Positions 17,520-25,220 of a DNA stretch of 33,629 nt are shown here, one piece after another. The stretch's first letter is position 1, and every line of letters begins with the position of its first letter. The notes beneath the pieces are model-generated. The model ran no database searches, was not told the DNA's origin, and saw only the letters and a list, made by a program, of their open reading frames with translations. The translations under genes and the position numbers were made by a program. The DNA is from Mesorhizobium sp. LSHC420B00 (GTDB taxonomy: Bacteria; Pseudomonadota; Alphaproteobacteria; Rhizobiales; Rhizobiaceae): NCBI RefSeq assembly GCF_000503055.1, contig NZ_AYVY01000016.1:98337-131965 (forward strand). The letters run 5' to 3'.

Positions 17520-18876
17520 ATGCGATCGCATCCTCCCGAAGCCGATCATCTAGTGAACAACTCTGCCATACAAGACGATCTGGCGACCCTGCAGCGGGAG
17601 ACATTCGACTATTTCATTCATGAAGCGAACCCCGCCAACGGTCTCATTCTGGACAAGACCGAAGCGAATTGGCCCGCAAGCATCGCTGCCACCGGTATCT
17701 TGCGCTGGCGTGCTACCCAGTGGGAGTCGAGCGCGGATTCATGACGCGAAGCGCGGCTGCGGAACGCACTTTGACAACATTGCGCTTCTTCTGGAACAGT
17801 CCACAAGGCCCGGAGCCGGACGCTACGGGATTTCGCGGCTTCTACTATCACTTTCTGGACATGCAAACCGGCCGACGGGCCTGGCAATGCGAGCTGTCGA
17901 CCATCGACAGCACGTTCCTGCTGGCGGCGCGCTGGCTGCCGGGCAGTATTTCGATGCCGAGGCCGAGGCCGAGATCCGCACGTTGGCAGAGGCGCTCTAT
18001 CACCGAGCCGATTGGTGCTGGGCACAGGATGGGGGAGAGACCGTCACCCATGGTTGGACACCCGAGCAGGGATTCCTGAAGTATCGATGGGAAGGTTATG
18101 ACGAAGCGCTCTTGCTCTATGTCCTGGGACTGGGTTCGCCGACCCACCCTTTGCCCGAGAGCAGCTACAGAGCCTGGACCACGACATTTCGATGGGAACA
18201 CTGCTACGGCTACGACTACCTCTATGCGGGGCCGCTGTTCATCCACCAGCTCTCCCATGCGTGGATCGATTTTCGCGGTGTGCAGGATGCATTCATGCGC
18301 AGCAAGGGAAGCGATTATTTCGAGAACAGCCGACGCGCCACCTTCGTCCACCAGCGTTATGCTGTCGACAATCCGCGCGGATTCGAGGGTTATGGCGAGC
18401 ACTGCTGGGGCATCACCGCAAGCGAGGGTCCTGGCCCTTCGACGCTCAAGCTGAACGGCATCGAACGCAGGTTCGAGGGCTATGTCGGGCGGGGGGTCCC
18501 GTATGGTCCCGACGATGGCACGCTCGCTCCGTGGTCCGTCGCTGCCTCCTTGCCGTTTGCTCCCGAAATCGTCCGGCCGGCGATCAGCTTCTGCATCCAC
18601 CAGGCCAAGCTCAAGGCCGCCAATGCCTATGGCTTCAAGGCGGCCTTCAATCCGACGCATCCGGGAACATCCGGCAACGCCTTTGGATGGTGGGTTTCGC
18701 CTTGGCACTTCGGCCTCAACGAAGGCCCCGTCGTGCTGATGATCGAGAACGACCGCAGCGGCCTCCTGTGGCGGCTGATGCGCTCGTGCCCTTATATCCG
18801 AAGCGGCCTGCAGCGAGCAGGATTTGAAGGCGGCTGGCTAAATGAGTTCGATCGGGAGCGGGTGCGTGATGCTTGA
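17520..18876 (+). pseudogene. Glucoamylase-like family protein (PF10091 type) broken by two frameshifts
   Basis: The product would be a (alpha/alpha)6-barrel glycoside-hydrolase-like protein of about 452 residues, related to the glucoamylase-like proteins found beside cyclic glucan synthases. Three frames join into one protein. Frame one (17520 to about 17700) has ETFDYFIHEANPANGLI; frame two (to about 17925) has SYPVGVERGFMT-like and GFYYHFLDMQTGRRAWQCE; frame three (to 18876) has THGWTPEQGFLKYRWEGYDE, GPLFIHQLSHAWIDFRG and GFEGYGEHCWGITASEGP. Each break is repaired by adding one base: near ATCTT at about 17698, and GG to GGG at about 17926. The start ATG 17520 has GGAAGG upstream. It is probably co-transcribed with the CBS-BON gene. 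High conservation suggests recent damage or sequencing errors. Confidence 0.82.
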
Positions 18877-18949
18877 TCGACTTGCACGGAGCGAGCTGCA
18901 TTCGGCAAAGCTCTGGCGTTGCCACAAATTGGATGGCGTTGATCCCGAT

Positions 18950-18963
18950 TTGATCCTCATCAA
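18950..18963 (+). promoter_or_regulatory. Perfect FNR box upstream of the SPW-repeat gene
   Basis: TTGATCCTCATCAA matches TTGAT-N4-ATCAA exactly and is centred about 76 bp upstream of the GTG at 19033. It lies in the 156-bp gap after the glucoamylase-like gene, so the SPW gene probably has its own low-oxygen promoter. Confidence 0.82.
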
Positions 18964-19032
18964 GGAAATAAGAGAGGAGGCACGGCTCCATGGTCAAGAC
19001 CAAAGTCGCTGTCTCTCAAGGGAAAAGATATT

Positions 19033-19374
19033 GTGAAGAATTCTGCCCTGAAAGGTTTTGTCAGGGCCATGATAGCCCTTTGGACCCTCATTTCGCCTTG
19101 GGTTCTTGTGCATTTGTCGATGGCTCCGCCTTCACAGATCCAGATCAGCGCCGGCGCCTTGTGGAACTTTCTGGTTGTCGGCTTGATCATGATGGTCATC
19201 TCCATAGCGCAGCTGATGGCCTCGACAATTTGGGAGGGCCGCATCAATGCCGCCGTCGGCATTTGGCTCATTGTTTCGCCTTGGGTCGTAGGCTTCGGTA
19301 GCGATCTGGTTCTGACGTGGAACGCTGTCGCGGTCGGAATCCTAGCTGTATTAGTGTCGGAGTTGCGGGGTTAA
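19033..19374 (+). CDS. SPW-repeat membrane protein
   Basis: A 113-residue inner-membrane protein with four hydrophobic helices (about residues 10-32, 42-63, 70-90, 94-110). It carries the two diagnostic SPW repeats, LWTLISPWVL and IWLIVSPWVVGF. The function of the SPW family is unknown. The start is a GTG at 19033 with AGGGAAAAG just upstream; no ATG fits. It follows a perfect FNR box, which suggests low-oxygen expression. It converges with the prs remnant on the other strand. Confidence 0.83.
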   Translation: MKNSALKGFVRAMIALWTLISPWVLVHLSMAPPSQIQISAGALWNFLVVGLIMMVISIAQLMASTIWEGRINAAVGIWLIVSPWVVGFGSDLVLTWNAVAVGILAVLVSELRG

Positions 19375-19378
19375 GCCC

Positions 19379-19594
19379 TCACCTGGGGCCACCAGGCGCA
19401 TCCCACCCAGGCCCTGCCAGAAGCTGCGAAACCATCCGCCAACTCTCCAGGGCACCGTCCAGACCCCGTTCAATCGTGACCAGGGATTCGCCATCGGGAA
19501 AGCGGCGCCAATCCAGCCGTCCGGTTCCAGCAAAGTGGCCTGTTGCGTCAGCCACGGTTCGCTGCAACGGGAAAGGAAGCAGCACGCGGGTCAT
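19379..19594 (-). pseudogene. N-terminal remnant of a ribose-phosphate pyrophosphokinase gene
   Basis: The frame from ATG 19594 begins MTRVLLPFP and contains GRLDWRRFPDGESLVTIE, which matches the N-terminal RRFPDGE region of PRPP synthases. After that the similarity breaks off. A possible trace (LVAP) continues in another frame around 19400, but the ATP- and PRPP-binding parts are absent. The ATG overlaps the stop of the deoA fragment as ATGA, the usual coupling of a deoA-like and prs-like pair. I read this as a truncated, non-functional leftover. Moderate confidence, because only about 40 residues are informative. Confidence 0.55.
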
Positions 19595-19975
19595 TGTCCG
19601 GTTCCGATTTGGAATATGTCTGGATGAGCCGAGGCATAGTCCAATGCGTAGTCCAGTTCTCCCGGGGACCGGGCATGAACGTGAAACAGCGGCTCACCGG
19701 CCTGGATGTTGTTGCCAATCCGAACCCTTGAATCAATCCCGGCAGTGGCACTGGCTGGAGCGCCGGCGAGCTTGGCGATCTTTGCAAGCCGACGATTGTC
19801 AATTCGCAGGATTTGGCCGCTGCGGTTGGCTAGAACCGGCCTGAGATACGAAGCCACTCCCGGCTCGGCAAAGCCGCCCTGTGCCTCACAGATCGCCATA
19901 AACTTGCGGAGAGCCGCGCCACTGTCGAGCAGGGTGGACGCCACAGCGCGGCCTTTTCCCGGCACCGCCCCAGGT
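19591..19975 (-). pseudogene. C-terminal fragment of a thymidine/AMP phosphorylase (DeoA-like) gene
   Basis: About 125 residues resemble the C-terminal domain of thymidine/AMP phosphorylases: GRAVASTLLDSGAALRKF, AICEAQGG, IDNRRLAKIAKLAGAP, VRIGNNIQAGEPLFHVHA, SPGELDYALDYA. The catalytic N-terminal two-thirds is missing. The fragment begins immediately after the end of the DUF5676 coding frame, at a junction near 19970-19980, and has no start of its own. It ends at 19591 with an ATGA overlap into the prs remnant. This looks like a deletion that removed the N-terminus and joined the remainder to the DUF5676 gene. Confidence 0.65.
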
Positions 19976-20241
19976 TGGCGACGACATTGTAGATCGAGGC
20001 ATAAACGACACCCGCCAGCAGCCCGACGATGCCAAGCCCGAGAACGCCGTAGAGAACACGGACGGGGCTTATCGGCGCCGTAGACCTGACCGCGCTGAGG
20101 TCTAGCCCGTGCAAGATGGCACCGAAGAAATCGAGTGGTTGCCTCTGGCCAGATAGCGACTGCCAAAGCGCAGAGCATGCTCATCAGGGCCGACGTCACG
20201 CCCAGAGCAATGCCGACGGACAGGACGCTGAGTTTGTCCAT
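19968..20241 (-). pseudogene. DUF5676 family small membrane protein, frameshifted and fused at its 3' end
   Basis: A small membrane protein with two or three helices. Frame one from ATG 20241 reads MDKLSVLSVGIALGVTSALM followed by LCALAVAIWPEATTRF. After about 20130 the family sequence continues in another frame as FGAILHGLDLSAVRS and LYGVLGLGIVGLLAGVVYAS. One extra T (CGATTTCTT instead of CGATTCTT) accounts for the shift. The coding frame runs without its own stop into the DeoA remnant near 19970, so the last residues are lost. It begins 12 bp after the DUF305 stop and is likely in the same operon. DUF5676 proteins often accompany copper and heavy-metal genes; the function is unknown. Confidence 0.65.
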
Positions 20242-20253
20242 GTCATCCTCCCG

Positions 20254-20873
20254 TCACTTCGCGTGTTGCTTGAGCCATTCCTGCATGGCGGCGATCTCGG
20301 CCTGCTGAGCCGTGATGATCTGATTGGCCCAAACCTTGACCTGATCATCCTTGCCGAATTGCAGAACCGCACGGGCCATGTCGATCGCCCCTGGTGGTGC
20401 GGAATCATCCCCTGGACGAAGGCGACATCGGGATCGCCGGCTTGGATGCCCTGCATCATGGGTGCATCCATTCCCTTCATCGCGTCCATATAATTTCTGG
20501 AGGCCTCGGACATGTTGGCGGTGTCCATCGGCATGTTCGTCATGCCGCTGCCCTGCGTCATGCCGCCCTGACCCTGCATCATTCCGCCTTGCCCACCCTG
20601 CATCATGCCGCCCTGCATCATCTGCTGCATCATCGGCATCATTTGCTGCATCATGGGAGCCATCTTCTCCATCATGGGCATCATCTTCTGCATCGTGGAC
20701 ATCATCGCTGTGCACTGCTCGGGCAACGCGGCCTGCATCGCTTGTGCGGCCGGAGCGGCTGTCGTGGCTTGCGGCGCATCGGCCGCCGGATGGTGCGGAT
20801 CGGTCTGGGCAAATGCCGCGCCCGAAAGAGTTGTGAATGCTGCAAACGTGATCAATCGAAGGTGAGTTTTCAT
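20254..20873 (-). pseudogene. Met-rich DUF305 periplasmic protein with a -1 frameshift
   Basis: A secreted protein of about 206 residues once the frame is restored. It has a signal peptide (about residues 1-22, ending GAAFAQ), then a striking Met-rich stretch (about 57-115; repeats such as MMPMMEKMAPMM and MMQGGMMQGG). A DUF305 domain follows with MDAMKGMDAPMMQGI, MIPHHQG and AIDMARAVLQFGKDDQVK. DUF305 proteins have HHQ/Met motifs and are linked with copper handling. The break lies at CAGGGGCG (about 20394), where one G of a longer run seems missing; the C-terminal part then reads to 20254. The start ATG 20873 is preceded by AAGGAAAC. The rest is well conserved, so a sequencing error is plausible. 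Confidence 0.82.
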
Positions 20874-21038
20874 GACAGTTTCCTTGTCGTTGGTGGGAAG
20901 CGACAGGCGATCCCTGAAATGGGCGCGGAGGCACCCCAGATCGCCGCTGCCGGTTATGGTTTCGCGGATCGCTCGCGCGCTATGGGGCCTTGACGGGCAC
21001 TGCTGGATTCAACAGTCCCAAGTACCGCGCGCGCGATA

Positions 21039-21329
21039 TCAGGCGAAGGTCTGGGGAGGTTGCAGGAGCGCCTCGGGGTCGATGCCCGTTGGCAGAAATG
21101 CCTTGCCCGCCCTGAACCGGGGGGCAACCGGCGCATCATGCAGAACGTCACCTTCGCCGGCGGAAATGCCTGCAGCACAACAGCCGGAGCCGGTCGAGTG
21201 TACGCAATCCAGGCAGCCATCACATGGCGCGCGATGGTTGTCCTGGTCTGTGAACGCGGCGTGACCCATCACCTTGTGCAAGGCGCTCGTCGAGAACGTC
21301 GCAACGTCACCGGTGACGCCGACGCCCAT
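21039..21329 (-). CDS. Small Cys-rich exported protein, unknown function
   Basis: A 96-residue frame from ATG 21329 with a cysteine cluster (CDGCLDCVHSTGSGCC, about residues 36-51) and a conserved-looking tail LPTGIDPEALLQPPQTFA. The same frame is open upstream to about 21407 and encodes a clear signal-peptide-like stretch (YLLIAGLLIAGGATAGLA then EQASA). No ATG, GTG or TTG start codon is present in that upstream part, which overlaps the ribosome site of the divergent ATP-grasp gene. Either the start is non-standard, or an indel or mutation has removed it. It lies upstream of the Met-rich DUF305 gene on the same strand, suggesting a metal-related operon. I do not recognise the family. Confidence 0.6.
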   Translation of the reverse strand: MGVGVTGDVATFSTSALHKVMGHAAFTDQDNHRAPCDGCLDCVHSTGSGCCAAGISAGEGDVLHDAPVAPRFRAGKAFLPTGIDPEALLQPPQTFA

Positions 21330-21403
21330 TGCAGAAGCCTGTTCGGCAAGACCAGCAGTGGCACCGCCCGCGATCAGGAGGCCGGCAATGAGGAGATAAC
21401 TAC

Positions 21404-22684
21404 GTGCTCACAGTCCCCGGCGTGGCAAAAGCCAGCACGTCCCTGTCGGGGCGGCTCAACCGCAAATGCTTCTGCATCACGCTCGACCGGCCGAAACTTT
21501 GGGCGGCGCTGGATCGCGAAGCCGGCGAGCCCGGTTTCTGCGAAACCTTCATGGCATCGCGGCCGCATCTGTATTCCAATGTCCCGGTCTTTCTTGCTGC
21601 GTCCGCCCTCGATGAGATGCAGAGAATCGTCGTTGCGATTGAGGCGACAGCTAGGTTGCCAGGTTACCGCGAAGCTGTCCTCTCCTGGGCCCCTGAAATC
21701 GCGCAACGGGATTTTGGACCCATCGGCGCGCTGATGGGCTACGATTTCCATCTCGACGATGGTCCCAAGCTGATCGAGGTGAACACCAACGCGGGTGGTG
21801 CTTTCCTCAATGCGTTGCTGGCCAGGGCCCAGAAGGCCTGCTGCTCCGAAGTCGATCGGGCGTTGATCGGCGCCAGGGACAATCACTTCGAAACCAACGT
21901 CGTTACGATGTTCGAGAACGAATGGCGCCGCCAGCGCGGAGCCGGTTCGCCGCGCATGATCGCGATCGTCGATGATCGGCCTGAGGAGCAGTATCTCTAT
22001 CCTGAATTCGTGCTTGCCCGGCAGTTGTTGCTGAAGCACGGCATCAAGGCGATGATCGGGGACGCGAGCGAGCTGAAATATGATGGCGGCAGGCTTTGGC
22101 TCAACGGACAGGAGACTGACCTCGTTTACAACCGCCTGGTCGATTTCGCACTCGACCGCCCGGACCATGCCGCGCTCAGAGCGGCTTATCAGGACGGCGC
22201 CGTGGTGGTCACGCCCAATCCGCACAGCCACGCGCTCTTTGCAAGCAAGCGCAATTTGACGTTGCTGTCTGATCCGGTGGCTCTGGAAGCCTTTGGCCTT
22301 TTCCCGGAGATGCGCGCGCGGCTCGCCGGCGTTCCGCGGACCGCGCTGGTCACGCCCGACAACGCGGACGTCCTTTGGCAATCCCGCAAGGACATGTTTT
22401 TCAAGCCGCTCTCTGGCCACGGCAGCAAGGCGGTCTATCGAGGCGACAAGGTGACGAAGGGCGTGTGGGCCGAGATCGCCCGTGGTGGCTATGTGGCCCA
22501 GGTATTTGCTGCTCCGGGGCAGCGTATGATCGAGATCGATGGCGCACCCGCACCGCGCAAGATGGACGTGCGGCTTTATACTTATGATAGCCAGGTGCTG
22601 CTCGCAGCGGCGCGCCTCTACCAGGGCCAGACCACGAATTTCAGAACTCCCGGCGGCGGGTTTGCTCCGGTCTTGGCCATCTGA
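21404..22684 (+). CDS. Circularly permuted ATP-grasp-like protein, unknown function
   Basis: A 426-residue cytoplasmic protein. Features reminiscent of ATP-grasp ligases are GPKLIEVNTNAGGAFLNALL (about residues 125-144), FKPLSGHGSKAVY (about 330-342), KMDVRLYTYDSQVLLAAARL and RTPGGGFAPVL near the C-terminus. The order of these motifs suggests a permuted ATP-grasp fold like that of glutathionylspermidine-synthase relatives, but I cannot name a reaction. The start is GTG 21404, well supported by GAGGAG eight bases upstream; an in-frame stop lies only five codons further up. The start region overlaps the 5' end of the Cys-rich frame on the other strand. It has no close neighbour downstream. Confidence 0.72.
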   Translation: MLTVPGVAKASTSLSGRLNRKCFCITLDRPKLWAALDREAGEPGFCETFMASRPHLYSNVPVFLAASALDEMQRIVVAIEATARLPGYREAVLSWAPEIAQRDFGPIGALMGYDFHLDDGPKLIEVNTNAGGAFLNALLARAQKACCSEVDRALIGARDNHFETNVVTMFENEWRRQRGAGSPRMIAIVDDRPEEQYLYPEFVLARQLLLKHGIKAMIGDASELKYDGGRLWLNGQETDLVYNRLVDFALDRPDHAALRAAYQDGAVVVTPNPHSHALFASKRNLTLLSDPVALEAFGLFPEMRARLAGVPRTALVTPDNADVLWQSRKDMFFKPLSGHGSKAVYRGDKVTKGVWAEIARGGYVAQVFAAPGQRMIEIDGAPAPRKMDVRLYTYDSQVLLAAARLYQGQTTNFRTPGGGFAPVLAI

Positions 22685-23262
22685 ACGTGCAAGGTGGTAT
22701 CAGGAGGAGCGCCATGACACCCATCTGCGGAACTGATCCCACGTGACGAATGCTGTGCGCAGGCCGCCAAGATGAATCATGCGACGAGGAAACTGAATCG
22801 ACTGGATGAGCATCAAACGATCTCACCGATTGTGTCGAACCTTCCGGCCCGCGTTCAGCGTCCGGACCTTTTGTCGGATTTCGCGAATGAAGCTTGAACA
22901 ATCCTGCAAGAGGAGGTGCAGGACATGCTCCGGCGGCAGCTTGGCGGGATCGTCTCCGTCATGGTCGGATGCCATGCCAACTGCTGCGCGAGCCGCTGTG
23001 GAGCTTCTCGCCATCGGCACCTTCGCCAAGGTCGGCCCGATACGTCGTGCTGGCGGCAGCTACGCTGGACTTCTAGCTGGTCACGCGCGGCATCCGCTGC
23101 TCGATCTAGATGGGGCGATAAAAGCCCATTCACGCCTGGCTTCTGGTTTGGCGCCAGGGTCTTATCCGAGGCATCAAGTCAGAGGAGCGGCACGAAGATC
23201 GTCACCGGCGATTTGCCGGCCTGTGATGCCGCATAACCCAAACTGTCTTGGAGGAAGCGCGC
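22685..23262. other. Intergenic region with only weak coding signals
   Basis: About 580 bp without a convincing gene. A strong ribosome site (AGGAGG at 22702-22707) precedes an 11-codon frame starting at 22714. A 41-codon frame (22772-22897) follows, whose reading continues after a TGA to a second AGGAGG and ATG (22925). Beyond about 22970 all frames look non-coding. These could be remains of a damaged gene; I cannot assign a function. Confidence 0.35.
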
Positions 23263-23715
23263 TCAGCAGGTGATGAGATCGGTGTGGCCAAAACCCTTGG
23301 AGTAGTCGAGCACGGAGATGACTGTAGGTATAACGCGGACTATGCGCACCTGCTCCGGAGTCGGCATCGGGCCCGGCTGCGAGACTTGCTCCGGATACTT
23401 CAGCGGCAGCATGCGCAGCACCTTTTCCGCTTCGGCCCGGTCTACCACCGCCTGCGCACGCGCCGCCATAGAAAGCCCGGTGATTTCCATCACCTGAGGC
23501 GTGTCGTGGTCGATGGTCAAGGATACGCGATCGTCTCGCGCCAGATTCTCCGCCTTCTGGCTATCCAGGCCGCAGAGGAAGTAGAGCGTAAGGCCTTCGT
23601 TCACGTAGCCGACGGTCGTCGCCTGCGGCCAGCCGTCCGGCCTCAGCGTTGCAATTGTCATGATCCGGTGCTGATCCAACAGCGTCAGGATCTTATTGCT
23701 GACCTCTTCGTCCAT
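23263..23715 (-). CDS. Pyridoxamine 5'-phosphate oxidase-family FMN-binding split-barrel protein
   Basis: A 150-residue protein of the PNPOx-like split-barrel family. Typical features are the opening MTIATLRPDGWPQATTVGYV (about residues 19-38), LYFLCGLDSQKAENLARDDRVSLTI, and EITGLSMAARAQAV. It probably binds FMN or F420-like/heme cofactors and acts as a small oxidoreductase; the substrate is unknown. The ATG at 23715 is followed by MDEEVSNKIL. An FNR box (23774-23787) is centred about 65 bp upstream, so it is likely another low-oxygen target of FnrN. It has no obvious operon partner. Confidence 0.87.
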   Translation of the reverse strand: MDEEVSNKILTLLDQHRIMTIATLRPDGWPQATTVGYVNEGLTLYFLCGLDSQKAENLARDDRVSLTIDHDTPQVMEITGLSMAARAQAVVDRAEAEKVLRMLPLKYPEQVSQPGPMPTPEQVRIVRVIPTVISVLDYSKGFGHTDLITC

Positions 23716-23773
23716 CGGTTGTCTCCAAACTCATTGCTGACCGTGACGATAGTAGGACCGTAGTCGCCTGGCA

Positions 23774-23787
23774 TTGACCCACATCAA
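23774..23787 (-). promoter_or_regulatory. FNR box upstream of the split-barrel flavoprotein gene
   Basis: The plus strand reads TTGACCCACATCAA, one mismatch from TTGAT-N4-ATCAA. It is centred about 65 bp upstream of the ATG at 23715, an appropriate place for FNR activation. Confidence 0.8.
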
Positions 23788-23921
23788 TGCAAATAGCCGG
23801 CAAACGCGTCTCGGCCGCAATGGCTGGGTCCGGTATCAGTACTGGTTGCCGCCGCTGCGGTTGGGGCCGGTCAATATGGGCATAGACTTAGCCAATTCGA
23901 CTGTGAAAATGTCACGGAACT

Positions 23922-24341
23922 ATGCGGAACCATACGGAAGACTTCTTGATTCTGATCCACGAAAAATTAAATAGAATCAGTGACTTAAATACGTGCTCCG
24001 GGTTCACCGGCGATACGTCGGCGGCGACTCTCTACAGCCGTTACCCGCAATATGTGACGAACCTCAAGAAGGAACTTGGCCGACCGGCAGTGTCCTTCAT
24101 GAGTGATCTCTTCTTCAACTACGTTCTCTTAGCAGGCAGCACCGTAGACCTGGGCAAGATGGAAAAGTCCTTACTGTCGGGAGTGATCCCGCCTGTTAAC
24201 AAACGCAACATCGAGGCGACCATTACGGCAGCAAAGGCCGCCGCGCGAGCCTGCAATTACGGCGTTGTGCACACCCTTGTGACGACCCTCGCACAGGGCC
24301 GCGCAGCCCGTTGCTGTTGTCCGTGGTCGCCTTCCTGCTGA
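23922..24341 (+). CDS. Hypothetical protein, uncertain
   Basis: A 139-codon frame starting MRNHTEDFLILIHEKLNRIS. The central portion (about residues 30-110, with SRYPQYVTNLKKELGRPAV and AAKAAARACNYGVVHT) looks like a natural soluble, helical protein, but the Cys-rich tail does not. No good ribosome site is seen (only CGGAAC near the start). The GC content falls within and after this gene, unlike the block to the left. It may be a small gene of the mobile region or chance. I recognise no domain. Confidence 0.35.
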   Translation: MRNHTEDFLILIHEKLNRISDLNTCSGFTGDTSAATLYSRYPQYVTNLKKELGRPAVSFMSDLFFNYVLLAGSTVDLGKMEKSLLSGVIPPVNKRNIEATITAAKAAARACNYGVVHTLVTTLAQGRAARCCCPWSPSC

Positions 24342-24349
24342 TTTGCCGC

Positions 24350-24560
24350 ATCCGCATCAATCTCTCAATTTACATAATGAATATTGTGGACCTAGCTGAT
24401 ATCATTGTATAAACATCAAGTTCCATAAGATATATTACGCGACATCACCATAATTAATATTTTCTCGATTATGCACAGTATGCATAGCTCGCGCCTCAAG
24501 TCTTCGACAGTCACCTAGAGGAACTAGATCGAGTGCTGTTGAAGTCACTCCTACTCTAAG
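24350..24560. other. AT-rich segment, probable boundary region
   Basis: This 210-bp segment is markedly AT-rich (for example 24370-24480) compared with the GC-rich surroundings, with runs such as TAATTAATATTTTC near 24451-24464. No gene fits. It lies between the FNR-linked block and the conjugation-associated genes and may be a junction, a promoter-rich region or an origin-type sequence. I find no clear direct repeats or iterons. Confidence 0.4.
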
Positions 24561-24705
24561 TGTCGATACGACAGATCGATATTACTTACCATCACCTCAC
24601 CGCCGGATAAAACCGGACGGAAGACTCTGAACGCTTCTGAAACGCCGGGGTCGGCGGCCCCGGTCAGACCATGTCGCCCTTTACTCGCCTGCCCTCTCGG
24701 CGCAC

Positions 24706-25164
24706 TCACTTGTGCGGTATGCAATAGACTCCCTCGGATTCCATCAGTACCGCGCCACCCTTCAACTCGCTCAGTGCACCGACCCACGCTTCCGAATAAG
24801 TGCGGCTGGCATCCACGGCCGTCAGCCAAAGAACGCGATTGTCGACCAGTTCGACTTTAACTTCCTGCTGCAAAGGGCTTGCCTGTACCCTCTGTTGATA
24901 GTGGCGTTTGATCCGGACATTGCTGGCCGGGAACTCAGCTTCGTTGCTGCCGTAGTTCAGCACAAATCTAGTGTGGTCCTCAGCCACCGAGCAACTGCCA
25001 TCACGCTCACACACGATTTTGGCAGCGGTCTTGCAGTCCCATTTCAATGAAGCGGGCCACATAGGATTGTCCACGCTTGATCGCGGCCTGTCGCTCTGAC
25101 CAGCCGCTGCCAATGCTGCGCCTGTGTTCATAATCACTGTGGACAGGAGAAGCGCCTTGAACAC
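24706..25164 (-). CDS. Secreted protein of unknown function, conjugation-region type
   Basis: A 152-residue protein with an N-terminal signal peptide (about residues 1-21: [20 protein letters not shown]). The mature part contains four cysteines ([17 protein letters not shown]... and a final YCIPHK) and resembles small periplasmic proteins with disulfides. I chose GTG 25164, because GGGAGG lies six bases upstream; the longer frame to 25224 would place the signal helix too far inside. It follows the frameshifted secreted-protein gene by 56 bp on the same strand. A GC hairpin (CCGGGG / CCCCGG, 24645-24663) lies downstream and may end the transcript. No known family is recognised. Confidence 0.68.
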   Translation of the reverse strand: MFKALLLSTVIMNTGAALAAAGQSDRPRSSVDNPMWPASLKWDCKTAAKIVCERDGSCSVAEDHTRFVLNYGSNEAEFPASNVRIKRHYQQRVQASPLQQEVKVELVDNRVLWLTAVDASRTYSEAWVGALSELKGGAVLMESEGVYCIPHK

Positions 25165-25220
25165 TACAAACCTCCCTGAATTGCGACCCCATAGTACCTC
25201 GTCCTGCGTGATCGCCTGGC

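Noticed and set aside
22714..22746. Eleven-codon frame with AGGAGG, possible leader peptide
   Set aside because: No terminator/antiterminator pair or regulated gene follows; too little evidence.
22806..23273. 155-codon frame on the plus strand
   Set aside because: It overlaps the end of the flavoprotein gene and has an Arg/Pro-rich, motif-free translation.
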